This document shows positions 1-7,964 of a DNA stretch of 47,216 nt, piece by piece. Within the stretch, counting starts at the first letter, position 1. Every line of letters starts with the position of its first letter. The position numbers and the translations under genes were made by a program. This stretch comes from JAKPPT01 sp964630305 (GTDB lineage Bacteria; Spirochaetota; Spirochaetia; Treponematales; UBA12059). The notes beneath the pieces were generated by a model. The model saw only the letters and a program-made list of their open reading frames with translations, made no database searches and had not been told where the DNA came from. The stretch lies in assembly GCA_964630305.1 (NCBI GenBank), contig CAZVTR010000016.1:1-47216 (forward strand). The letters are read 5' to 3'.

Positions 1-2
1 AC

Positions 3-56
3 GTCCGTTCCGGCGAATACCGCACCTGGATAGAAAAGAATTACGAAAAACGGTAA
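3..56 (+). CDS. Possible C-terminal tail of a gene entering from the left
   Basis: An open frame runs from the first bases of the window to a TAA at 54-56. It reads as a hydrophilic tail, VRSGEYRTWIEKNYEKR. Only 17 codons are visible, so no family can be assigned. It is immediately followed by a scrap of an AbiEii-type nucleotidyltransferase. It could therefore be the end of the partner antitoxin gene, but that is inference from position only. It may also be a chance frame. Confidence 0.25.
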   Translation, partial: VRSGEYRTWIEKNYEKR

Positions 57-60
57 ATGC

Positions 61-147
61 GGGCCTGTTATTTTCTACTCAGATTTAGAAAATGATTTCT
101 ATCTAACTGGCGGTACTGCACCGCACCGCTTTTATCTGAGAAAGTGA
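61..147 (+). pseudogene. Scrap of an AbiEii/DUF1814-type nucleotidyltransferase
   Basis: In one frame the sequence reads ENDFYLTGGTAPHRFYLRK before a TGA at 145-147. The wording DFYLTGGTA..RFYL matches the N-terminal nucleotide-binding motif of the AbiEii-type toxin family, where a TGGTALxxFYL block is followed by an S-x-DLDFF motif. Here the acidic motif is absent, no start codon is visible, and the frame stops at once. It is best read as a degraded remnant of a type IV toxin-antitoxin gene. The rest of the stretch to 219 holds nothing recognisable. Confidence 0.5.
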
Positions 148-219
148 TATTCTGCACGAAAATGCTAATAGTTTATATCAACAAAGGTAATATAAAATCA
201 CACTATTTTTAATTCTAAT

Positions 220-1098
220 CTATATCATCCACCAGGGCACAATCTTTGTGGTTGCATCAAGGGGAAAGAATTCTGACGCACAGCAGATTATTGTTCCGTT
301 TCCTATTTGTTTATCGGTTTTATTGAGCATTCGAAATGATTTTATCATATCTTTTGATGGATTTGCGGTTTTCTTTATTTCGATAGGGTAAATAATTCCA
401 TCAACTTCAAGTATCAAATCAATTTCTTGTTGATCCTTATCGCGATAGTAATAGAGCGGTGGAATTTTACCATTGTGATACCAGCTTTTTAAGAGTTCGG
501 TAACTACAAATGTTTCAAAAAAGGCTCCAGATGCTGCACCCGCCTCGAGAGTTTCGGGCGTTGTCCATCGGGCAAGGTACGCTGCAAGACCGGTGTCCAT
601 AAAATAGAGTTTTGGAGCTTTGATGATTCGTGATAATCGATTATTGTACCATGGTTCTATCAGTGTAATTATTCCTGCAGTCCGTAAAAGAGAAATCCAT
701 CGTTTTACGGTTGGCTGACTGATACCTAAATCTCGAGCGATCTCAGCATAGTGAAGTATTTGACCGGTGCGCGATGCAAGAGCAGTTAAAAAATGCAAAA
801 ACGTAAGTTCATCGCCAATTTGAGAGAGATTTTGAATATCGCGTTGTAAATACGTTTGAACATACGATGCATAAAATTGTTCTATATCGGGCGGGTTTTC
901 ATTTGCAAGCAATGCTGGCATACTGCCGCGATGAATTGCTCTAAATCCATCCATGAGTGTTCTGGGGTGTGCTGTTTTTCTTCTTTCAAGCAATACCTTA
1001 TCGTGAGGAATAAACGCACCCCAGGAATATCCCTGTAGCTCAGCTTGTGAAAACCCAAAGAGGTATACAACTCCAACTCTGCCAGCAAGCGATTCACT
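220..1098 (-). pseudogene. C-terminal half of an AAA ATPase with DUF4143 domain (5' truncated)
   Basis: The product would be the C-terminal part of the AAA_14/DUF4143 ATPase family, common solitary accessory ATPases of unclear role. The readable frame begins with SESLAGRVGVVYLFGFSQAE, which is the middle of such proteins (the segment after the Walker B and sensor strand). It continues through a winged-helix-like part (YAEIARDLGISQPTVKRWIS) to the DUF4143 end, which has a nuclease-fold-like stretch DLILEVDG....PIEIKKT. The P-loop half of roughly 110-130 residues is missing. The frame starts directly after the stop codon of mutS2, in the same register, so the deletion end point sits exactly at the mutS2 terminus. 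The first possible start inside is a TTG at 993. It is probably non-functional. Confidence 0.7.
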
Positions 1099-3605
1099 TC
1101 ATCCCTTTAATACCACTATCGTCTTTCCAAACCCGCCTTCTTCTGCACGAGCAAAGTNNNNNNNNNNNNNNNNNNNNNNNNNNNNNNNNNNNNNNNNNNN
1201 NNNNNNNNNNNNNNNNNNNNNNNNNNNNNNNNNNNNNNNNNNNNNNNNNNNNNNNNNCCCTTTAATACCACTATCGTCTTTCCAAACCCGCCTTCTTCTG
1301 CACGAGCAAAGTAGTAATCCGCTACTAATGGCTGTTTCTTTAAGAGTTCGTGAATCCCCTTTTGCAAAATACCTTCGCCGGTACCATGAATAATCGAAAA
1401 GCTTCTAATATGCGCAAGGAGTGCAGTGTGAATCTGCTGTTCAACTGCGTTGAGCGCATCAGCGAGGCGGTAGCCGCGGAGGTCGAGTTCTAAAAGCGAT
1501 CGAGCATTATTGGGAATGGTTGCCTCTACGCTCGTGCTGGGTCGCATGTTCTGTTTTTTTATTGGAATGAGGTCAACTTCGGGAACGGTGAGTTTGAGTG
1601 AATCGACTGCGACAATCCATGCTGTATTTTTAGTTTTGCGCACTAACACACCTTCTTTGCGTGATGAGCGAATCATAACTGGTATGCCTGGTTCTAAAGG
1701 CTGATCTGTTTCCGGGATTGGCTCTTCGTCAGTGCTATCGGCTTTTTCTGCTTCAAGCTCTTGCGTTACGGTGTTTGTTTTTTCTTCAAGATTATGTAAA
1801 AATTGCTTAACTGCTACGGTTTTTTCTTTTGTTAGAGTCCCTTCCTGTATTGCCCGCACTAGGTTTTCCAGTGTCTTCCTGCTCTCGTCAAGAAAGAGTT
1901 TTAACTCGGTTCCTTCCTTCTTTTTTAATTCGTACACCTGCTGTTTTAATTTTAAGGACTCAAGATCGAGCTTGCGTTGTTGCTCAGTAAGTTCTTGCTT
2001 TGTCTTCTCAAGCATATATGATTTTGTTTCAAGTTCTTGATATTTGCTGTGAAGTTCTCGGAGTAAGCTCGAAACATCAGTCTGATGCTCCGAGCAATAG
2101 GATTGTGCCCTGTCGATTATCGCTTTAGGCATGCCATATCGGCTTGCTATAGTCAGTGCATGGCTTTCTCCCGGAAAACCTATAATGAGCTTGTAAGTTG
2201 GGCTCAGGGTCTCTTTATCAAATTCAACAGATGCATTGATTGTTTCTTCATGGTCATACGCGTACTGTTTGAGGATGCTCAAATGGCTTGTTACAAATAC
2301 CGTGCATGAGCGTTCGCGGAAATAATCAAGGAGTGCCATCGCGAGTGCTCCGCCTTCTTCGGGGTCTGTCCCTGACCCTAGTTCATCGAGCAGTATGAGA
2401 CTGTTATTCGATGCATGGGCAGTAATTTCGGCTATGGTCTTAATGTGAGCAGAGAAGGTCGAGAGAGAGGCATCAATCGATTGTTCGTCGCCAAGATCGA
2501 CCAGCACAGATCCAAAAATGGGGAGCTTGCTGCCTTCGCTCACGGGGAGTGCGAGCCCAAACTGGTTCATGAGCGCAAAGAGTCCTATGGTTTTTAGCGT
2601 AACGGTTTTTCCGCCTGTATTTGGTCCTGTTATTATTAGTTCACGTTTGTTTGGCGGGAGTGCAATGGTAACCGGTACCGCTTTTGATCCTAAGAGCGGG
2701 TGCCGCGCATTGTAAAGCTCGATGCTAGTCTCTGAATATTCAACAAAAACTCCCTTGTTTACAAGCGAGTAGTGGGCTTTTGCATGCCAGATATCATACT
2801 GCGCAAGCAAAGTTTGCGCTGTAATAATTGCTTCATAATGGATGCGAATTACAGCTGTAGCTTCTTTTAAAATTGCAAACAGTGCTCGCTGATATTCTGC
2901 CTCTGCCTCAACGAGTTCGTTGTTTTTTTGCACAAGAATTTCAGGTTCAATAAATGTGGTTTGCCCGGTATCGGAAATTTCATGAACAATACCCGGGAGT
3001 TTGTTTTTATAGGTGCTTTTGACTGCAAGTACGGTGCGTCCATCCCGGATGGTAGGAAGATCGTTTTGTAAGATTCCTTTGAGATCGGGGTTTGCACAGA
3101 GCGATGCAGTAATTTTTTCAATTTCAGCAAGCAATTTATGCGTTTTGTTCCGGAAGGGCTTTAATTCCGGAAGATCGCGGATGCTGCCGTCATCATTGCA
3201 GATATGAAACACTGTATGGATAATAGAATTAAGATTTGGTGCTCGTTCATTGCATGCTGAAATTTTTTTGTGTTCTATCGGAGCAAAAAATGTATGAAAC
3301 GATTCAAAGCTTCTTGCCCATAACCCCAGCGCAAGGAGCTCATCGGTTTCAAGCACAGTGCCTTCTTTGGAAAGCTTTGGCAGCACTGAACTGATATCGG
3401 GGCATTCTGTAGGAGGCAAATATTTATTTGCATGAAATTGGTTGACGATTGCGCGGATACACTCCTGTTCGTCTAATACTTCCTCTGTTGTTGTATAGGG
3501 TATGCTGATATTCAAAAACGCTGTGCCTTCATGGCTTCTGATATAGCTCAGAACATGGTTTCGTATTCTAAAAAAATCCAGGAGCTCCAGGCTGTGGTGA
3601 TGCAT
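1099..3605 (-). CDS. mutS2: Endonuclease MutS2 (interrupted by an assembly gap)
   Basis: MutS2 is a MutS-like ATPase with a C-terminal Smr nuclease domain. The family is linked to suppression of recombination and, in Bacillus, to rescue of collided ribosomes. Seen here: Walker A TGPNTGGKTVTLKT, Walker B LILLDELGSGTDPEEG, a long coiled coil, then the Smr motifs LDLRGYR and HGTGEG. When the 55-nt repeat at the gap is merged, the frame ends ...KTIVVLKG with TGA at 1099-1101, giving about 783 residues, the usual family length. The ATG at 3605 has a GAGG 10 nt upstream. It lies 28 nt after rsgA, suggesting an operon murI-rsgA-mutS2. The raw sequence makes the gene look 46 residues too long and fused to foreign sequence. 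That is an artefact. Confidence 0.93.
1103..1157. repeat. 55-nt direct repeat, left copy flanking the scaffold gap
   Basis: These 55 bases are identical to 1258-1312 and end exactly at the run of Ns. They encode the last residues of MutS2 on the minus strand. An exact repeat touching both edges of a gap is what an unmerged contig overlap looks like, so this is very probably one locus written twice rather than a biological duplication. Confidence 0.9.
1158..1257. other. 100-N scaffold gap (likely spurious)
   Basis: Exactly 100 Ns, the usual placeholder for a gap of unknown size. Because the two flanks are identical over 55 nt, merging them removes the gap and gives an intact mutS2 3' end. Probably nothing is missing here. 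Confidence 0.9.
1258..1312. repeat. 55-nt direct repeat, right copy flanking the scaffold gap
   Basis: Identical to 1103-1157 and starts at the first base after the Ns. This copy is continuous with the body of mutS2. See the left copy for interpretation. Confidence 0.9.
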
Positions 3606-3633
3606 AGTGTTTTATCCTCTTGTAAAATAAATA

Positions 3634-4599
3634 TTACTCATCGTCTTCATAATCGCTGTACTTTTGAGGTCTTCCGGTCTTTTTTGCGTATTCCTTTGAT
3701 GCTGCAAGCTCATGCCAGATGCTTGTGTAGCTCTGGTATCGGTCGGGGTGAATTTCTCCGTGAGCGACAGCATCGAGTACTGCGCACCCGTGTTCATGGA
3801 GGTGCGTACAGCGCGCGCCAAGTTTGCAGGAACCATAGAGTTTGTGCATCTCGGGAAAGTACCATGAGAGTTCGAGCGAGTTAATGTAGCGCAGGGCGAG
3901 GCGCCTGATACCGGGCGTATCAATGATAGCGGTTGTATTATCAGCAAGCTGGGCACATACCGCGGCCACAGTTGTGTGGCGTCCCCGCTCATATTTTTCG
4001 CAGATGTCGCCAATTTCGTAGTCGAGCCCCGGTTCAATTGCATTGATGAGCGATGATTTTCCAACGCCGGACTGGCCGATAAACGCCGCAGTCTTTCCCT
4101 GGATATAGTGTTTAAGTGTATCAATGCTCTCCTCGTTATAAATACTTGTCTTGAGGGTGGAGAATCCCAGCGCTTCATACTGTGAGAGCCGTTCGAGAAT
4201 TTCTGGGGCTATCGGGAGATCGCATTTGTTTAAAATGATGAGGAGCGGGAGTTCATTCATTTCTGCAAGCACTGAGACTCTGTCGATAAATCGAGGCCGC
4301 CAGGGCGGCATGCCTGTGCTGCTCACGCAAATGACTAAATCGATATTGGCAGCTATTGCCTGCTTGGCTTTTCCTTTTTCGTTATAGCGCCAGAAGAGTG
4401 AACGCCGCGGAATGAGTTTTGTAATGAGGCCTGTTTCTGAGTCAACGGGCACAAGCTCTACGATATCACCCGGAGCAAGCGTGTTGTATGCCTGTTCATC
4501 GGTTTTAAGTTTTTTGCCTTTAAACGTACAGCTCAGCAGGCCCTGCTCGGTTTTGACAAGAAAGCGGTTGTTTGCTCCAATAAGCACAGTGCCGGTCAT
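3634..4599 (-). CDS. rsgA: Small ribosomal subunit biogenesis GTPase RsgA
   Basis: RsgA is a circularly permuted GTPase that checks late 30S maturation and is stimulated by the small subunit. The product has 321 residues. It has an N-terminal OB fold (PGDIVELVPV), then G4 NKCD before G1 GQSGVGKSS and G3 DTPG, the permuted order typical of the family. A C-terminal zinc motif C-x5-C-x-H-x5-C (CKLGARCTHLHEHGC) follows. The start overlaps the murI stop in an ATGA, so translation is probably coupled. All key residues are present. Confidence 0.96.
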   Translation of the reverse strand: MTGTVLIGANNRFLVKTEQGLLSCTFKGKKLKTDEQAYNTLAPGDIVELVPVDSETGLITKLIPRRSLFWRYNEKGKAKQAIAANIDLVICVSSTGMPPWRPRFIDRVSVLAEMNELPLLIILNKCDLPIAPEILERLSQYEALGFSTLKTSIYNEESIDTLKHYIQGKTAAFIGQSGVGKSSLINAIEPGLDYEIGDICEKYERGRHTTVAAVCAQLADNTTAIIDTPGIRRLALRYINSLELSWYFPEMHKLYGSCKLGARCTHLHEHGCAVLDAVAHGEIHPDRYQSYTSIWHELAASKEYAKKTGRPQKYSDYEDDE

Positions 4600-5495
4600 G
4601 GGAGTATACCTTTATATAAAAAGCCGTACATGGCTGCAAACTGTTTGTAGCGCTCTTCAACAGGTTCAGTGCCTGTAACCCAGAATGTGTGAACGTGTGC
4701 TTCATTTGACGCTTGAATCGCTTGAGTCGCTAAGACTGCAAGCTCCTGCTTTGGGAGGTGCTGATGGCTGTTCGTATTCTGTAATTTATGTGTTTCAAGT
4801 ATCTGCATGAGCCTCTTCGTAATGCCATTTTGAGAATCGATGATAGTAATATCGGGTTTGCCAGCACTGATAAATTCTTGCTGCATATGTAAAAAGTGCG
4901 TACAGCCAAGCACGAGCATATCGGCATTAAAATCTCGTACTTGCTTCATATAAGGTTCGAGTGCGCGCAATTTTTCTTCAGGACTTGCGTTTAATAGTGA
5001 AGTTTCAATCCATGACACGAGCGGGCTTGCGCCAAGCTTGAGCAGGGAACAATTACCAGCATGCTGTTCAACGAGCTTATCAAGATAGGGTTCATTGACA
5101 GCGCGGTTTGTAGCAATTACGGCGATTCGTCCTTTCTGTGTTTTTTCTGCAGCTGGCTTAATTGCAGGCACTGTCCCGATAATGGGCAGCCCGGAGTATC
5201 GTTCCCGCACAGCGTGAATTGCAATTTCAGTTGCGGTATTGCAGGCAATAACGATTACTTTAGGATGTATGTGTTCGATAGCACGATCGAGCGCGCTAAA
5301 AACAGCTTCTACTACTGCTTCTGGCTTTTTTGTTCCGTACGGGAATCCTGCGCGGTCTGCAAGGTACGCAATTGTCTCATGCGGAAGTGCATTGATTGCA
5401 TGTGCAGCGTATGGAATGCCGCCAATACCAGAATCAAAATAGAGAATTGGTGCTGTGCTCGTGGTATGATCGTGTTCTTGCATGGCAGTTTTCAC
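4596..5495 (-). CDS. murI: Glutamate racemase
   Basis: MurI interconverts L- and D-glutamate to supply D-Glu for peptidoglycan. The 299-residue product carries the family signatures: FDSGIGG near the N-terminus with the catalytic-region Asp/Ser, ACNTAT with the first catalytic Cys (about residue 85), and LGCTHF with the second (about residue 197). The start at 5495 gives an N-terminal extension of about 14 residues ahead of the first strand. An internal ATG (MQEHDH) four codons downstream is also possible. It lies 40 nt downstream of the cysteine-rich small gene and overlaps rsgA by 4 nt. Confidence 0.95.
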   Translation of the reverse strand: MKTAMQEHDHTTSTAPILYFDSGIGGIPYAAHAINALPHETIAYLADRAGFPYGTKKPEAVVEAVFSALDRAIEHIHPKVIVIACNTATEIAIHAVRERYSGLPIIGTVPAIKPAAEKTQKGRIAVIATNRAVNEPYLDKLVEQHAGNCSLLKLGASPLVSWIETSLLNASPEEKLRALEPYMKQVRDFNADMLVLGCTHFLHMQQEFISAGKPDITIIDSQNGITKRLMQILETHKLQNTNSHQHLPKQELAVLATQAIQASNEAHVHTFWVTGTEPVEERYKQFAAMYGFLYKGILP

Positions 5496-5535
5496 TACTG
5501 TTCAGGTTCCTTTGGGATAGTGTGCGTAATTTTGC

Positions 5536-5796
5536 CTATGAAAATAAATCGTTAAATTTCTTTTTTGCATCATCGGTATTAGCTTTCGCTGAAGCACTTC
5601 CTGGTTTAAAGTATTCACAAAAATTCATGCTTTCTTTATCTTGAACAAAATCAGCCTGAGGTTCTGCGCAATCGTGGTAAGCGCCTGGTTTGAAAAACTT
5701 GCAATTTTTACAGCAATGCAGAGGTCGTCGGCATGCGGGACATTCATCTCTAAAGCCAATATGTTCAGGCAGTGCATGTGAACAAAAATAACACAT
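5536..5796 (-). CDS. Small cysteine-rich, probably zinc-binding protein
   Basis: This is a protein of about 86 residues with nine cysteines in the first 60, arranged as MCYFC, CPAC, CCKNC, a single C and NFC. Such CxxC pairs normally form zinc ribbons. The C-terminal 25 residues are polar and rich in Ala and Lys. Similar short proteins of unknown function occur in spirochaetes and other anaerobes. The start is uncertain. The ATG at 5796 places MCYFC at the N-terminus, but no clear ribosome site is visible. An ATG at 5820 and a TTG at 5832 are in frame upstream. It is probably the first gene of the murI-rsgA-mutS2 group. Confidence 0.7.
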   Translation of the reverse strand: MCYFCSHALPEHIGFRDECPACRRPLHCCKNCKFFKPGAYHDCAEPQADFVQDKESMNFCEYFKPGSASAKANTDDAKKKFNDLFS

Positions 5797-5918
5797 AGAT
5801 GCTATAGTAATCCGAAACATGAAATAAATCAATAAAGTAGCTGTGAAAGACAGCGGCCGCCATAGTATAAGCAGTTAATACAACCAGCTAGCATGAACAG
5901 GCTGGAATAACCGCATAC

Positions 5919-5947
5919 TTGACGTTTCCAAGGAAATATAGTATACA
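5919..5947 (+). promoter_or_regulatory. Sigma70-type promoter of the rimP-nusA-infB operon
   Basis: TTGACG at 5919-5924 and TATACA at 5942-5947 are separated by 17 nt, which is close to consensus. Transcription would start near 5954, leaving a leader of about 80 nt before rimP that contains a terminator-like hairpin. Confidence 0.75.
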
Positions 5948-5977
5948 ATAGCTAGACATTAAGATTCTTTAAGATGT

Positions 5978-6011
5978 AAGAAGAGTCGTTCACCGCGACT
6001 CTTCTTTTTTT
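5978..6011 (+). terminator. Terminator-like hairpin in the rimP-nusA leader (possible attenuator)
   Basis: An 11-bp perfect stem (5978-5988 with 5996-6006) with a 7-nt loop runs into seven consecutive Ts at 6005-6011. It sits between the promoter at 5919-5947 and the rimP ribosome site. Transcripts for the whole operon must therefore read through it. Since NusA itself promotes pausing and termination, feedback control is a natural inference. Confidence 0.75.
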
Positions 6012-6034
6012 AAGGACCATTTTGAGGAGATGCC

Positions 6035-6508
6035 ATGCAACAGGGATATGAATCGTTGCACAAGACTTTGCAGGACTCAGTAGAAACAGCCGGGTTTGCA
6101 TTGGTGGAAGCAAAGTTTCTCCAAAAAAAATCATCGGTTCGCGCCTATATCACCATATATAAAGATACAGGCATCAGTACCGATGACTGCTCAAAAATCT
6201 ATTGGATTGTTCAGCCAATTTTGCTTGCATGGTTTAAATGTGATGATGAGCACCTCTTTATCGAGGTATCATCACCTGGACTTGACAGGGTGTTCAAATC
6301 GCCCGAGGAATATGCTATATTCAAGGGTAAGGTTATAAAAGTTATAAAAAAAGATGGGCTTGTGATTATTGGTACACTGCTAGGTGCCGACACCGCACAG
6401 GTTTTGATACAATCTGGAAATGAGGAAGTAAAACTTCCCTTTGAGGCAATTGCCAGAACAAGCCTTTTTTCCGATTACAGTGAGCATAATTCAGGAGGTA
6501 CAAATTAA
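6035..6508 (+). CDS. rimP: Ribosome maturation factor RimP
   Basis: RimP assists early 30S assembly. The product has 157 residues, standard length. It shows the N-terminal alpha/beta domain with LVEAKFL and the family signature VSSPGLDRVF (about residues 78-87). The C-terminal SH3-like domain begins around KGKVIKV. A GAGGAG just upstream supports the ATG at 6035. It is the first gene of the nusA operon, and its stop is 1 nt before the nusA start. The N-terminal domain has a slightly unusual WFKCDDEH segment, but nothing critical is missing. Confidence 0.93.
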   Translation: MQQGYESLHKTLQDSVETAGFALVEAKFLQKKSSVRAYITIYKDTGISTDDCSKIYWIVQPILLAWFKCDDEHLFIEVSSPGLDRVFKSPEEYAIFKGKVIKVIKKDGLVIIGTLLGADTAQVLIQSGNEEVKLPFEAIARTSLFSDYSEHNSGGTN

Positions 6509-6509
6509 T

Positions 6510-7949
6510 ATGGCAGGAATGGCTGAGGCTATACGCCAGATTATGCAGGAAAAGGGAATATCAGAAGAACTCGTACTGCAGACAATTAAAGATTCTCTAA
6601 CAGCAGCATATAAAAAACGTTTTGGAACAGCAGAGAATATTGTGATTCGGTTTAAAGATAATTATGATGGCGTTGAAGTTTTCTCAAAAAAACTTATCGT
6701 ACAAGAAGCCGAAGATCCAGTGCTGGAAATTGAGCTCGATGAAGCGCGGGAGTACGCTCCAGAGGCTGAAGTTGGCGATATTCTGGAAGTGCCTATCGAT
6801 CTCAAAGAATTTGATTTGCAGTCCGTTATGCTTGCCAAGCAGACCACACGGCAATCATTTAAGGAGATTACCCGCGATGCACTCTATGCCGATTTTCATG
6901 CAAAGCTGGGCGAAATTATTATCGGATACTACCAGCGCGAGAAAAACGGCAATATTTTTGTGGATTTAGGCAAGGCCGAAGGGTTTTTTCCTAAGAAGTA
7001 CCAATCGCCGCTCGAAGTGTATCAGCCTGGTGACAGGATAAAAGCCTTAATCGTTGAAGTAAACAAGACCAATCCTCAGATTGTGCTCTCACGAACGCAT
7101 CCTGAGTTTGTACAAAAAATACTTGAACTTGAGGTGCCGGAAGTATACGACAAAACGGTTGAAGTATATAAAATTGTTCGTGAACCGGGTTATAGGACAA
7201 AAATTGCAGTATTTTCGCGCCGCGATGATATAGACCCGGTGGGTGCCTGTGTGGGGCTCAAGGGTATCCGCATTCAAAATATCATCAAGGAGCTTGAGGG
7301 CGAAAAAATCGATATTTTACGGTACGATCCCAACCCCGAAAAGTTTATTAAAAATGCTTTGCTTCCAGCCAATGTGCTTGATGTGTATGTGCTCGATGAA
7401 ACAAAGCGGCAGGCACTTGCAGTTGTCAGTGATGAGCAATTCTCAATAGCAATTGGCAAGCAGGGACTCAATGTCCGCCTTGCAAACAGGCTCTGTGACT
7501 GGACTATCGATGTTAAGACAGAAGAACAGTTTAAAGAACTTGATATTGGCGCTCATGCACGTAAAATGGCTTCGAACCTCTTTGAAGCACAGGAAGAAGA
7601 AATTGTTAAACTTTCTGAACTTCCTGATGTTGATATGGATACAGTTGCAATTCTTGCCGAGCATGGCATCGAGCTCATTGAAGAGTTCCTCGAAAAAGAT
7701 GAAGAGGAACTGCTTGCAATTCCTGGCTTGACACAAGAGCAGATTGATGCTGTACGAGCAATTATCGAAGAAAATGTAGAAATTGTAGAAGAAGAAATCG
7801 CTGAAGAAGAGGTTTCTGAAGAAGAAGAGTATGAATGTCCTGAATGTCATGCAAGGATTACTCCTGATATGACGCACTGTCCTCAATGCGGAGTAGAGCT
7901 GGCTTTTGAATATGAAGACGATGATGAACAAACTCCGGATGAAGAATAA
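6510..7949 (+). CDS. nusA: Transcription termination/antitermination factor NusA with C-terminal zinc ribbon
   Basis: NusA binds RNA polymerase and nascent RNA and controls pausing, termination and antitermination. The start is ATG 6510, preceded by AGGAGGT at 6493-6499; upstream codons in frame lie inside rimP. The 479-residue product has the N-terminal polymerase-binding domain, an S1 domain (about 135-200), two KH domains (VGACVGLKGIRIQNI and FSIAIGKQGLNVRLANRL) and a C-terminal helix-hairpin-helix part (LLAIPGLTQEQIDAV). After an acidic linker comes a compact zinc ribbon, CPECHARITPDMTHCPQC, about residues 442-459. Such a ribbon is absent from the E. coli and Bacillus proteins. Confidence 0.95.
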   Translation: MAGMAEAIRQIMQEKGISEELVLQTIKDSLTAAYKKRFGTAENIVIRFKDNYDGVEVFSKKLIVQEAEDPVLEIELDEAREYAPEAEVGDILEVPIDLKEFDLQSVMLAKQTTRQSFKEITRDALYADFHAKLGEIIIGYYQREKNGNIFVDLGKAEGFFPKKYQSPLEVYQPGDRIKALIVEVNKTNPQIVLSRTHPEFVQKILELEVPEVYDKTVEVYKIVREPGYRTKIAVFSRRDDIDPVGACVGLKGIRIQNIIKELEGEKIDILRYDPNPEKFIKNALLPANVLDVYVLDETKRQALAVVSDEQFSIAIGKQGLNVRLANRLCDWTIDVKTEEQFKELDIGAHARKMASNLFEAQEEEIVKLSELPDVDMDTVAILAEHGIELIEEFLEKDEEELLAIPGLTQEQIDAVRAIIEENVEIVEEEIAEEEVSEEEEYECPECHARITPDMTHCPQCGVELAFEYEDDDEQTPDEE

Positions 7950-7964
7950 AGGTGAAAGAAACGT

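Noticed and set aside
1047..1265. Reading frames that cross the first N run, including one extending mutS2 by 46 residues
   Set aside because: They exist only because the overlap was left unmerged. The repeat on both sides shows where the real stop lies.
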